Assembly: GCF_016616885.1 (NCBI RefSeq)
Contig: NZ_CP067102.1
Span: 1,578,501-1,642,500 of the forward strand
Direction of reading: 5' to 3'
DNA from: Bradyrhizobium diazoefficiens
GTDB taxonomy: Bacteria; Pseudomonadota; Alphaproteobacteria; Rhizobiales; Xanthobacteraceae
DNA: 64,000 nt
The translations under genes and the position numbers were made by a program. Below are positions 37,866 to 47,253 of this stretch, piece after piece (the first letter of the stretch is position 1; each line of letters starts with the position of its first letter). Below the pieces are notes generated by a model that was not told the DNA's origin, did not search any database, and saw only the letters and a list, made by a program, of their open reading frames with translations.

Positions 37866-38372
37866 GGGCAGGCCCTGTTCGTCTGTGCAGGACAAGGACG
37901 GACACTCGCTGCGAGAGCACGGGCGAGAGAATTCCGGTGGTCGCAACTTCACGCCACGCGTTCGGTGGCGCAACCTGGCGAAACCCACGGACAATAGCTC
38001 ACTCGCTTCGATGAGCATCCGAACACACGAACATGCTCGTCTCCTCCGACGAAGCCATGGTGATGATGTCCGGTCGCAAAGGTATGCTCACTTCAGGTGG
38101 GAATGATCAATGGGAGGGGCGAAAAAGACCGGCGAGGACTAACCTCAACGAACGGCTTGCCAAGCGAATGGGGCAATGGAGGTTGTCTCCATGCGCGGCG
38201 GGGATGACACCACCGCCGTGGTCGTCGTCTCGCCGCATTAAGTAAACGGGACCATTCGCTGCTCGGACTGAAGCTCGCGGTGGCCTTGCGACGGCGGAGT
38301 CTTTGCGCAGATCGTGCTCAGAACTCGGCAGCTGCCTCTGGCGTGGTACTCGCGGCTGAATCCACCAACGGA
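37866..38372. other. Intergenic between fdxB and the porin
   Basis: About 500 bases between convergent genes. No coding frame, promoter or clear terminator recognised. Confidence 0.4.
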
Positions 38373-39935
38373 CTAGAAGAATACTGATGTCGACACCAAG
38401 ACGTTCAGGGTATGTCCGGTTTGGCGTGAATATGTGATGGTTGTCGGGTTATTGATGTATAGCAGGCCCAAGGTTGCATAGACGCCCGGTGCCAGCCGCG
38501 CGGTGTATCTGCCCCAGATCGCCGTGCTATCGCGATGGACGAGATCGCCTTTAGCCAAGGCGGCATCGACAGCAAAGTGGCTCCAAGCGGTATTGGTGGC
38601 AGCAATGGCAATCTGATCACCGGGCCGGCTGCTAAATAGTCCTTTCGCATAAAGACGAAGCTCGAGATAGCGGCTGACCTTGTTGACGTCAGACGGAGCG
38701 TACATGGCGGAGAACCCACCATAGATCCCCCGAGCTGGCGACCCTTCGGCATCAGATTGCCAAAACTGCCTGTCCATGGCCACGTAATAGGCGCTGTTCG
38801 CGTTGGCTCTCGGTTGGCTCGGATCCGCCAAGTTCGGATAGCGGCTGTCGTTGAAACCGATTCCAGCCCGCAACCAGGTCTCGGGCGATCCCTCAGTCGC
38901 CTTGGCCTTGTATCCAAATTCATCAAGCAACAAAATGCCGGCATTGACCGTGCGCCAGTTCAAGCCGGTGGGATTTTCGCTCATGTGCGCTAATTGTCCA
39001 TCCGGACTGACCGAGCGCTGGATCGAAATCTTGTTGTAGAGGCGGTCGTCAAGATTGTACTTCACGTTGAGAGCCGGCGTCGGCGCGGAATTGTTGCTCA
39101 TTCCAGCTTGGGACAAGATGATTGGCGTCGGCCCGAACGGATTCATTCCCAGGAACTCGTCATGATTTCGGAGGTAACCCATCTTGAGTTCGAGCGTCCT
39201 GTCGAAGAACGTCTGGTAATAGGCGATTGTATTGATTCCCACCCGATCTGGCCCGGCGGGCTTCCAGGTCCAATATTGTTGCTCGGCCCCCACGGTTATC
39301 TGACCATCAGGAATTCCAAATCGGCCGAGATCGTAGGTCACGATCATGGAATTTACGGTACCGAATGTCGGACTCTCGCCAATATACCGCTGATTGAAGA
39401 TGGTGCTCTTGGATGCATTCGGCATTCGGTTGTCGATCAAGCTGTTTTGCGTCCAGCCCACATAGCCGATTCCGAGATTCGCCAGCGCAGATCTAACCCC
39501 GCCCCTGTCCTGATCGATCGTATCCGCAGGCCCGGGCATATTGAGCCAAATGCCTTTCTCACGCAGGTTATCGAACTTCGCGAACGGGGCGATCTTCTCT
39601 GGGGGCGTAGTCTCAGCAACTTTGTCCGGACGATCGTGCCTCGAATCTGGGGTATTGATCGCTCGTGCCGGCGCCGAGGGCGCGGCGAGAGGCTCTGTTC
39701 GTTTGAGCCAACGGCTTCGGACACTGATAGTCGCGCCGCTCTGCTTTTGAATTTCTGGTCCAGGAGTCTCACCCGGCGCCTCACTCTTGGTGTCTGATGC
39801 CTTCTCAGCCCCTGCCAAGGCCGAGCTGCAGACGAGACTCGCCGCACAGGATACGGCGATGGCAAGCCCGGTTTGCGACATGATTGATCGAGTGCTGAAG
39901 ACCGGAGGCGCAGCCGAGCGAGTGCGAACCGTCAT
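38373..39935 (-). CDS. OprB-type carbohydrate-selective porin
   Basis: A 520-residue outer-membrane protein. The start at 39935 (MTVRTRSAAPPVFSTRS) gives a signal peptide with basic n-region and hydrophobic core (GLAIAVSCAASLVCSSALAG); an ATG at 39881 would remove the basic part, and the open frame extends further upstream without support. The mature part has a Pro/Lys-rich linker, then OprB features: GIWLNMPGPADTIDQDRGGV, alternating beta strands, WLRAGIGFNDSRYPNL, and a terminal Phe (STSVFF) as expected for outer-membrane insertion. Substrate unknown. Convergent with the nifD unit. Confidence 0.85.
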   Translation of the reverse strand: MTVRTRSAAPPVFSTRSIMSQTGLAIAVSCAASLVCSSALAGAEKASDTKSEAPGETPGPEIQKQSGATISVRSRWLKRTEPLAAPSAPARAINTPDSRHDRPDKVAETTPPEKIAPFAKFDNLREKGIWLNMPGPADTIDQDRGGVRSALANLGIGYVGWTQNSLIDNRMPNASKSTIFNQRYIGESPTFGTVNSMIVTYDLGRFGIPDGQITVGAEQQYWTWKPAGPDRVGINTIAYYQTFFDRTLELKMGYLRNHDEFLGMNPFGPTPIILSQAGMSNNSAPTPALNVKYNLDDRLYNKISIQRSVSPDGQLAHMSENPTGLNWRTVNAGILLLDEFGYKAKATEGSPETWLRAGIGFNDSRYPNLADPSQPRANANSAYYVAMDRQFWQSDAEGSPARGIYGGFSAMYAPSDVNKVSRYLELRLYAKGLFSSRPGDQIAIAATNTAWSHFAVDAALAKGDLVHRDSTAIWGRYTARLAPGVYATLGLLYINNPTTITYSRQTGHTLNVLVSTSVFF

Positions 39936-40237
39936 CGGCACGCCCGTATGCGGCGTGAGTTGCCCCTCCACGTTGCCGGCCTTGATAGAGTGCGCGCCGA
40001 CCACATTGGTCCGTAGCTCACCCGCAACGCCCGGAAGCCGCTGCGTCAGAAACCGCGTCATGGACGTCCATGAGCAAGGGGAGATCGCGGCCGGAGATGA
40101 GATCATCGCTGCAGGCGCCGGGACTGGACATTGTTCAATGCCGACAGCGGACCAAGCTCGTGGATGCTGTAAGAGCAAACGAGCGGAAGAGACTGCGTCG
40201 ACGGGATCTTTGACGTCTCTGGGGAGCCTTAAGCGAC

Positions 40238-41155
40238 CTAACCGGGCGGCTCCTTCGCAGCCTTTATGCGCATCGAGCTCAATCGACCATCGGTGCTGAC
40301 GGGCACCTCGCCAGCGACGGTGGCACGGCGAACGACACGACGCTGGTCGCCGTAATCCCTGACCGCATAATGTTGCGTGGCGCGGTTGTCCCAGATCGCC
40401 ACATCGCCCACCTTCCACCTCCACCGCACGGTATTTTCGGGCGCGGTGATATGGGACTGGAAAAGGGTGAATAGCCTCTGGCCATCATATTTCGGGATGC
40501 CAACCAAGCGTTGCACCACGTCGCCGAGCACCAGCGCGCGTTCTCCGGTTTCGGGATGGACACGCACGACGGGATGCTCGGTCTCATAGACCGTCCTGGC
40601 GAACACCTCGTCGAGATGCTTTTTGTCGGCCTCGCTGTTGGCCATGACGGAGTAGTCGAACGCATTGCTGTGAACCGCCCAGAGTTCGTCGGCAAGCCGT
40701 TGCAGCGGCGCGGAGAGGTCCAGATAGGCGGCCGCGGTGTTTGACCAGATCGTATCGCCGCCAAATTGTGGGATCACAACGCCTCGCAGGACCGCGATTT
40801 TAGGATAAGCCTCGAAGAAGGTCCCGTCGCTGTGCCAGAGGTCGGCTCGGCGAGGGGGGCGCGCGGAATCAAGCTCGATCATCGATACCGTTCCCTCGAT
40901 GGCACCGAGTATCGGATACGCCATAAGCGTTCCGAAACGAAGGGCAAAGCGCTCCTGCTCTGCGTTGTCGAGATGGCCCTGATCGCGGAAGAAGAGAACC
41001 TTGTGCTCGAGCAGCAGGCTGTTGATCGCGGTAATCGTCTCCGCCGGCAAATCGCCGGACAGCTTGATGTTCCTGATTTCAGCGCCGATCCGCGCCGCGC
41101 GCTTTGCGATATCGGCTTGCGGAATGATACTGTCGACCGAAGATATCTTGGTCAT
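40238..41155 (-). CDS. TauD/TfdA-family alpha-ketoglutarate-dependent dioxygenase
   Basis: 305 residues with a strong AGGAGA ribosome-binding site. Iron ligands are in WHSDGTF (HxD) and the distal His (ATQHYAVRDYG region), and an Arg for 2-oxoglutarate is in RRVVRRATV. Other signatures are LLEHKVLFFRDQGHLDN and GGDTIWSNTAAAY. Family members hydroxylate taurine, alkyl sulfates, 2,4-D or other small acids; the substrate is not predictable here. 302 bases of noncoding DNA separate it from the porin on the same strand; uptake plus oxidation of one compound is possible. Confidence 0.9.
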   Translation of the reverse strand: MTKISSVDSIIPQADIAKRAARIGAEIRNIKLSGDLPAETITAINSLLLEHKVLFFRDQGHLDNAEQERFALRFGTLMAYPILGAIEGTVSMIELDSARPPRRADLWHSDGTFFEAYPKIAVLRGVVIPQFGGDTIWSNTAAAYLDLSAPLQRLADELWAVHSNAFDYSVMANSEADKKHLDEVFARTVYETEHPVVRVHPETGERALVLGDVVQRLVGIPKYDGQRLFTLFQSHITAPENTVRWRWKVGDVAIWDNRATQHYAVRDYGDQRRVVRRATVAGEVPVSTDGRLSSMRIKAAKEPPG

Positions 41156-41971
41156 GCCGTCATTCTCCTAAAAACGCATCTGTTCGCAAAACCAACCTTT
41201 GTGGGGCGGGACGCGAATGAGTAAGTCGCAGGATGGACGGAACATGCAGGCGGCATCAAATTCCGCTGCTATGGACCCGTTGCCGCGCGTTTCACGCGAT
41301 AACAACGAGACCACGATTGACCTGCACGACGTCTCATTTTCCGGTCGTTTGACATGCCGGGTCACCTCGTACAATTGCGAAGATTGGTAGTTGACCGAGA
41401 CGCAAGCCTATCCACGTTCACGCAAGATCGACGACGGAATGCTGCCGTCGGGCTCCTTGTATCCCCATGGGCCATGACTCAGCAGGTAGACCAGTAGAAG
41501 AGATGGGGATCTCTCTGTATGCGTGGCCGCTGCTGTTTGACGATGTGTCATTGGCGCAAGTAGCGATACAGTGCGCCATCCTTGGAAAATAAGTCTTCAT
41601 TAGGTGCGTGTGGAGCGAGTACCACGAGCAAAGCATCGCCGAGATCAGGGTGTTTCTCGATTGCGTGCTATTCCATCGAGAAGGTCAGATGCATGCGGCG
41701 GTGAGGCAGATCATGGAGACGCCGCACAAGAACGGCAGATCCAGCCCTTGACGGTCCGAATGTCCTTCTGACCCCTGCGTTGGATGATGTTCAACACCAG
41801 TCAAAGTTACGTCGGTTCGGAACGTAACGGGCGCGACTTGCGACAACGCGGGCTGTTGGCACGCCGCAACCGGCCGCTTGTGTGAGCGAAATCGAATTGT
41901 GATGTGGTTTCTATTGGGCGGCGACGTAGCCCATACCGCGCTCGCGAACGACGCCGGCCACCACTGAGAAT
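41156..41971. other. Degenerate stretch upstream of the dioxygenase
   Basis: Short frames on both strands without start signals. A plus-strand stretch near 41500-41690 has protein-like fragments interrupted by stops, suggesting decay. Nothing named. Confidence 0.35.
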
Positions 41972-42008
41972 AAAAAGGCCCGCACGGCGGTGCCCCCGTG
42001 CGGGCCTT
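41972..42008 (-). terminator. Strong minus-strand terminator
   Basis: AAGGCCCGCACGG (41975-41987) and CCGTGCGGGCCTT (41996-42008) form a perfect 13-bp stem with an 8-base loop; on the minus strand it runs into TTTTTATT. It implies a former or present transcript arriving from above 42010. Confidence 0.8.
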
Positions 42009-42038
42009 CCTGGAATCGGTCAATCTGGTTACCTCCGC

Positions 42039-42111
42039 CAGTCTGGACCGATCCAAGCTCGCTGGGACGAAAGGCCTGCAAAGCTGGAGGTCCCCAGGCA
42101 GTGCAGGAGCT
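42039..42111 (+). repeat. Diverged 73-bp repeat, copy B
   Basis: Partner of 19260-19333: shares GACCGATCCA, GCTCGCT, GCAAAGCT and GTGCAGGAGCT at the same spacing. It lies 30 bases beyond the strong hairpin. Confidence 0.5.
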
Positions 42112-43471
42112 CTGAATCGTCCTATGCCCGAACCCGAGAGACAGCTGGGGACGGGCGGCGATTTAGCTGACCGCCTGACGATGCGCTTTAGAGTATGAGA
42201 TGGAGGGGATGAACTGGCTCCCATGACAGGCATAGATCGCTGAGGCGACTGAGAAGGGACCACGCCAGCTTCGCAAATGGGGTTCGCTGGCGAGTGTCGC
42301 TGTTCGCTTCTTGGCTGAATAGTCCAGTGACCGTGTCGCGTTCGTGATGTGACGTCGAATTCAACCCGCCGTGGGCTTCGAAGTCGCGCGGCTTTGTGGC
42401 CACACCTTCGCATCGGCCGATCAGGAGGAGCGCCTCGATCTCCAGCGGCTTGGCGGCGTCATGCTTGGCTGCAGTCATGAGAATGATCCCTCTAGCTAAG
42501 ACAATGCCTCCCGTTTGGGTGGCGCGATACGCGATGCAAATTGCTTGCCGAATGAAATGTGGTGCTTGACCGGCGAATCCAAAAATGGCGCGGGGTATCG
42601 CAACGCCTCGTAACGCTCCGTCAGGATCCCGACAGTGTACCCTGCGGTACCCGAGGCGAGAATGAGAGAAGCGGACGCATTGTGAGATGCGAGGAGAATT
42701 TGCACGGCCGTCTCTTGTCTGAGAGGGTTGAGGACTTTCCGACGCTGACCTTCAGACAAGAGGCGTCCTGATGGCTCAGGCCAGCCCTGTCCTCCGACGC
42801 ATGAGAGAACACGAGTGTCCGTAATTTACCGCTGACGAGGCGGCGTCAATCAAGATGTCCGGGGTTCGTCTAGACGACGGGGCGTGCTCACTCAGAGCCT
42901 GTAACAACCGCGTTACGAGCGCCGGAAGGAACGCCTTGCACCCCAGTCAACTACTAACCTTAGCAATTGATGGATTCGACGCACACGTGGCAATCGTGGC
43001 GGCATGACGCTGCGCATGTCATGCGTCGAGGAAATCGGAAATGCAATTGAGGTCTGTGCGCGCGAACGAGCCCGATGGGCATGTTGACTGGCCGTCTGCA
43101 ACGACAAGCGTTACTCCAAGCGCGATCGTTTCTTTATCACGCAAAGGCATGATAGATGCTCGGTCGCGATTGCCGAGCAGGCGCGCGCCGCCCTGCTTTC
43201 CGATCACTGCGATCCCTCGAAGGAGAGGTCTTGCCGCGAGCAAGACGCTATGTGTGAGAAAATGCCGAAGCCGTATGGTGGAAGAGGCGGGGCGTTCCCG
43301 GTCGGCCAAGAATGCCAGGCTTCCAGGTCCGACCAACTTGGGCTGTTGGCGTCGAGCGTCTCGCTCCGCGAAGGGGTACCGACCGAGCACCGGCGATCTC
43401 TCGCGCCTTTGCGACGCTGCGGATAATTCAGAAAGAGCCAGCTTGCGCGGCGAGCATGGCCGGATTGAGCT
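42112..43471. other. About 1.3 kb of degenerate DNA
   Basis: A minus-strand frame at 42188-42478 opens MTAAKHDAAKPLEIEALLLI, resembling the start of anti-sigma-factor proteins, but the rest does not follow that family. A frame at 42496-42759 and overlapping frames at 43019-43475 have no recognisable domains. The terminator at 41972-42008 would have served this unit. I treat the stretch as decayed. Confidence 0.35.
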
Positions 43472-45274
43472 ATGAGCGCCCCAGCTGACAAACGGCCTAA
43501 CGCGATGCGCGCGGTGATTCCGTTCGTGTTACGTCATTGGCTGCTCGAGCCCTACCGCGCCGCCATCGTGCTCGTTGGTTTTGTTGGTGGAGCGGTGGTC
43601 GACCTGTTCATGCCGGTCTACTCCGGCCATCTCATCGACGCATTGACGTCAGGCCCTTACGACCAGGCGACGCGACATGCGGTGCTGGTTGCCTTTGCAA
43701 GCATCGTCGCTCTCGGCTTGGCATCGGTCACCTTGCGCCTGGTCGGTCTGCAAGGGATCGTGCCATTCACGCTCAAGACGATGTCGGACGTAGCGTGCGA
43801 GGCATTCATGCGCGTTCAGCGCTTTTCGACCGAGTGGCACGCCAACTCTTTCGCCGGCTCGACCGTGCGCGATATCACGCGCGGCATGTGGGCTGTCGAA
43901 CAGATCAACAACACCATCATGATGGTGCTGCTGCCCTCATTCAGCGTGCTGGTCGGCTCGATGATCCTGCTAGGGGTGCGCTGGACCTCGCTCGGCGTGG
44001 TGATCGCGCTGGGCGGGGTGCTCTATGTCGTGATGGCCGCGCTGTTCTCGATGCGCTACATCACGCCAGCTGCCCGTATCTCCAATGCCTGGGACTCAAA
44101 GATCGGCGGTACGCTCGCGGATGCGCTGACCTGCAATACGGTGGTAAAATCGTTTGGCGCGGACCCGCGCGAGAATGCGCGGCTCGCCCGCGTCATCAAC
44201 CGTTGGCGGGTGCGCGTGCGGCGGAACTGGCTGCGCTACAATTGCAGCGCGATATCGCAGCAGCTGCTGCTGCTGTGCCTACGCACGTCGGTGATCGGGG
44301 TCTCAGTGCTGCTATGGATGTCTGGGTATGCCTCGCCCGGCGACGTCACCTATGTGCTGACCAGCTATTACGTCATCCACGCCTATTTGCGTGACGTCGG
44401 CATGCACATCAACATCCTGCAGCGGTCGGTCAACGATATGGAGGAGCTGGTTGCGATCCATGACGTGCCGATCGGGATCGAGGATGCACCGGATGCGGGC
44501 CCGATCCTGATCGAGGGCGGCGAGATCGCGTTCGACGACGTCACCTTCCACTATGGCGACCATTGCGCGCCACTCTACGAGGGGTTGTCGGTCTGCATCC
44601 GCGCCGGCGAGCGCGTCGGCCTGGTCGGCCGCTCGGGCTCCGGCAAGACGACATTCGTCAAGCTGGTGCAGCGGCTCTACGACGTCTCCGGCGGCCGCGT
44701 GCTGATCGACGGGCAGGATATCGCGCTAGTCACGCAGCAATCGCTGCGCAGCCAGATCGCAATCGTGCAGCAGGAGCCGATCCTGTTCCACCGCTCGCTT
44801 GCCGAGAACATCGCCTATGGCAAACCAGGCGCCAGCCTGAAGGCGATCGAGCAGGCCGCGCGGCTTGCCAACGCCCACGACTTCATCCTGCGCCTGCCCA
44901 AGGGCTACGGCACCCTGGTCGGCGAGCGCGGCGTCAAGCTCTCTGGCGGCGAGCGGCAGCGGGTGGCACTGGCGCGCGCCTTCCTGGCCGATGCGCCGGT
45001 GCTGATCCTGGATGAGGCGACCTCTAGCCTCGATTCGGAGTCGGAAGCGCTGATCCAGCAGGCAATGGAGCGGCTGATGAAGGGACGGACCTCGATCGTG
45101 ATCGCGCACCGGCTCTCGACGGTGCGCGGCCTCGACCGTATCTTGGTGTTCGACCGCGGCCACATCGTCGAGCAAGGCACGCATCTTACACTGACCAAGC
45201 GGCCCGGCGGAATCTATCGCGGGCTGTTCGAGAGACAGGTCACCGAGTTCAGCCATATCTCGCGGGCAGGCTAG
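43472..45274 (+). CDS. ABC exporter, fused permease-ATPase
   Basis: A 600-residue half-transporter. Six transmembrane helices occupy about 20-320, then a nucleotide-binding domain with Walker A GRSGSGKTT (about 385-393), Q-loop IVQQEPILF, signature LSGGERQRVALARA (about 491-504), Walker B VLILDEATSS and H-loop IVIAHRLST. It is of the MsbA/ATM1-like lipid or multidrug exporter class and would work as a homodimer. Substrate unknown. No partner genes are adjacent; codon use is strongly G+C-biased at third positions, unlike the decayed flanks. Confidence 0.9.
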   Translation: MSAPADKRPNAMRAVIPFVLRHWLLEPYRAAIVLVGFVGGAVVDLFMPVYSGHLIDALTSGPYDQATRHAVLVAFASIVALGLASVTLRLVGLQGIVPFTLKTMSDVACEAFMRVQRFSTEWHANSFAGSTVRDITRGMWAVEQINNTIMMVLLPSFSVLVGSMILLGVRWTSLGVVIALGGVLYVVMAALFSMRYITPAARISNAWDSKIGGTLADALTCNTVVKSFGADPRENARLARVINRWRVRVRRNWLRYNCSAISQQLLLLCLRTSVIGVSVLLWMSGYASPGDVTYVLTSYYVIHAYLRDVGMHINILQRSVNDMEELVAIHDVPIGIEDAPDAGPILIEGGEIAFDDVTFHYGDHCAPLYEGLSVCIRAGERVGLVGRSGSGKTTFVKLVQRLYDVSGGRVLIDGQDIALVTQQSLRSQIAIVQQEPILFHRSLAENIAYGKPGASLKAIEQAARLANAHDFILRLPKGYGTLVGERGVKLSGGERQRVALARAFLADAPVLILDEATSSLDSESEALIQQAMERLMKGRTSIVIAHRLSTVRGLDRILVFDRGHIVEQGTHLTLTKRPGGIYRGLFERQVTEFSHISRAG

Positions 45275-45817
45275 CCGCAGGGATCCTAGAATTGATATCT
45301 CAATCGTTCGAGGCGACGTCGCCGGGCTTTGTTTAGCAGAACCGCAAAATCGCCGCGATGCTGGTCTCGTGATCGTCTCGAGCTGAGCTTCACGAAGCTC
45401 GCGTATTCGCGCAGAGACAACTGTTTCGCCCATGTAAGGATAGACCCGGCTGCCTGAATCGTCGGGATGTGCTCCAGATCAGCGGTTTGGAGATGAAAGC
45501 GGCTCGCGATGGGACGCCCGCGGGCATGGCGAAACCGCCTGTCGATGAATCTTCGCGAACGGGTGCTTGCCTGCATTGGGAGCGGTGTTTCAGATGTGCA
45601 AGCGGCCGAGTGACTTGGCGTCAGAGCGGCGCGCGTAAGTCACTGCCGAACGCGCGAGCGTGAGCAATGCGATGCTCAGCCGAGAGCCAGGGCGATCATC
45701 GCAAGTCTCACCGGATTGATGACACAGCCGAGTGTCGAACGCAGGCCACTTGCACGAAGCAACCCACCACGCCGGCCCTTGCTGGTAGTTGCCTTCCACG
45801 AAGGTAGCCCCCATGAG
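45275..45817. other. Intergenic between ABC exporter and hemN-like gene
   Basis: 540 bases between convergent genes. A minus-strand frame (45286-45576) ends in a basic protein-like tail but lacks a start signal. Nothing else seen. Confidence 0.35.
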
Positions 45818-47218
45818 TTAGTAGGGGGAGCGGTCGAGATAAGCGTCGAATGCCGCAGCAACAGCACGAAGCAAAAAGCGATGCTCCTGCCTCACGCGGA
45901 TGAAGCCGATTTCGATGTCCACGACCCCGTCCTCTGCAAGCATCGGCAAGCGTTCAGCTGAATCGAGCAGGGGAACCGGATCAAAGCCAAAGCCCGCACA
46001 GATTGACGGAACATCAGCCTCTAGATCGCACATCAGCTGCTCGATGATCGCGGCCCGGACACGGTCCTCGTTGCAGAGATGATAGCCCTTTGAGGCCGCC
46101 AGGCGGCCAGCTCGGATGTGCCGCGTGTAAGAACCCGTTGCAATTTCGTTCTGGACATAACCGTGGCCGAGACGGCCGAGAGCCGAAGCACCCAGGCCGA
46201 TAACAGTTTTACAGGTATCAGCCGAGTAACCCAGCGAGTTGCGCCGCAAGCGCCCGGTTCTCTGCGCCAGCGCGAGTTCGTCGTCCGGCAAGGCGAAATG
46301 GTCGAGCCCGATTTGGCGGTAGCCGGCAGCAACCAGCGTGCCGGCCATGGCCGCCGCTTGTTCGGCACGGGCAACCGTGTCCGGCAGCGCGGCCTCCTCG
46401 ATCAGGCGCTGATTTTTCCTGAAGGAGGGAACATGCGCGTAACCAAACACCGCAAGGCGGTCGGGGCGCATCGCCACCGCCATCTCCGCGGTCTGGACGC
46501 AGGACTGCACTGTCTGATGAGGAAGACCATAGATGAGGTCGAAGTTGATGCGGTCTATTCCATTCCGGCGGAGATTTTCGATGGCACTCCCGGTTTCTGC
46601 TTCGCTCTGGATCCGGTTGATGGCTTTTTGAACAACAGGATCGAAGCTCTGCACACCCAGGCTCGCGCGGTTGACGCCGGCCGCTCCGAGAGTTTCGGCC
46701 ATTTCGACTGTGAACGTACGCGGGTCGATCTCGACGGCGACCGCAGCTGGTTGCCAAAAGCTAAATCGGCCGCGCAGCAATTCCATCAGGGCCAGGAACT
46801 CGGCTGGCGCGATGAGGGTCGGCGTTCCGCCGCCGAAATGCACATCGCTCACGGGCAGCGCATCCGGCGCTTGCGCAGCCACCAAGCGGATCTCCTCACG
46901 CAGCACCGCCAGATAGTTGAGGATCGGCGCATCCCGGCCAGTGCTGCTCCTCGGAAAACCGCAATACCAGCAGATCGAGCGGCAGAACGGAACGTGGATA
47001 TAGAGCGACACGGCCTCGTCCGTCGGCAGGCGCCTCAGCCATTCCTCACAATCCCTGGCGCCGACGGCCGCCGAGAAATCAGGTACTGTTGGATAGATGG
47101 TGTACCAAGGCAGGCGGGCATCGTAATACTTTTTCAGGATTGAGGTCTGCAACGTTCCTGCCCAATGCCAGCTCACCCGACCATGCGGAGCGGATTTTTG
47201 GCCCTCTCCAAAGAGCAA
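45818..47218 (-). CDS. HemN-like radical SAM protein (coproporphyrinogen dehydrogenase type)
   Basis: Up to 466 residues. The radical SAM motif is CRSICWYCGF (CxxxCxxC plus aromatic and Phe), preceded by YTIYPTVPDF, a HemN N-terminal hallmark. Then come VHFGGGTPTLI, EIDPRTFT, RASLGVQSFDPVVQKAINRI and INFDLIYGLPHQT, with RRNSLGYSADTCKTVIGLGA near the HemN Gln/Arg region. Oxygen-independent conversion of coproporphyrinogen III would suit low-oxygen nodules. The start is unclear: 47218 is a TTG and another TTG lies within a sequence resembling a weak -24/-12 element at 47148-47163. It is 35 bases downstream of the YqeB-like gene, probably one operon. Confidence 0.85.
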   Translation of the reverse strand: MLFGEGQKSAPHGRVSWHWAGTLQTSILKKYYDARLPWYTIYPTVPDFSAAVGARDCEEWLRRLPTDEAVSLYIHVPFCRSICWYCGFPRSSTGRDAPILNYLAVLREEIRLVAAQAPDALPVSDVHFGGGTPTLIAPAEFLALMELLRGRFSFWQPAAVAVEIDPRTFTVEMAETLGAAGVNRASLGVQSFDPVVQKAINRIQSEAETGSAIENLRRNGIDRINFDLIYGLPHQTVQSCVQTAEMAVAMRPDRLAVFGYAHVPSFRKNQRLIEEAALPDTVARAEQAAAMAGTLVAAGYRQIGLDHFALPDDELALAQRTGRLRRNSLGYSADTCKTVIGLGASALGRLGHGYVQNEIATGSYTRHIRAGRLAASKGYHLCNEDRVRAAIIEQLMCDLEADVPSICAGFGFDPVPLLDSAERLPMLAEDGVVDIEIGFIRVRQEHRFLLRAVAAAFDAYLDRSPY

Positions 47219-47253
47219 AGTGACGCGTTTGAGGCGGCCGGTAGGGCGGCCCG

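Noticed and set aside
40000..40424. N-terminal extension of the porin frame up to 40424
   Set aside because: The extra 160 residues run into the dioxygenase gene region, lack a signal peptide and precede a good signal sequence at 39935.
41685..42413. 242-residue minus-strand frame
   Set aside because: It crosses the strong terminator hairpin and the repeat, is Ser/Pro/Arg-rich and has no start signal.
47148..47163. Minus-strand -24/-12-like sequence upstream of the hemN-like coding core
   Set aside because: Spacing of GG and GC fits, but the -24 block is poor and it lies within the open frame close behind the YqeB-like gene, so operon read-through is simpler. Kept only as a remark.
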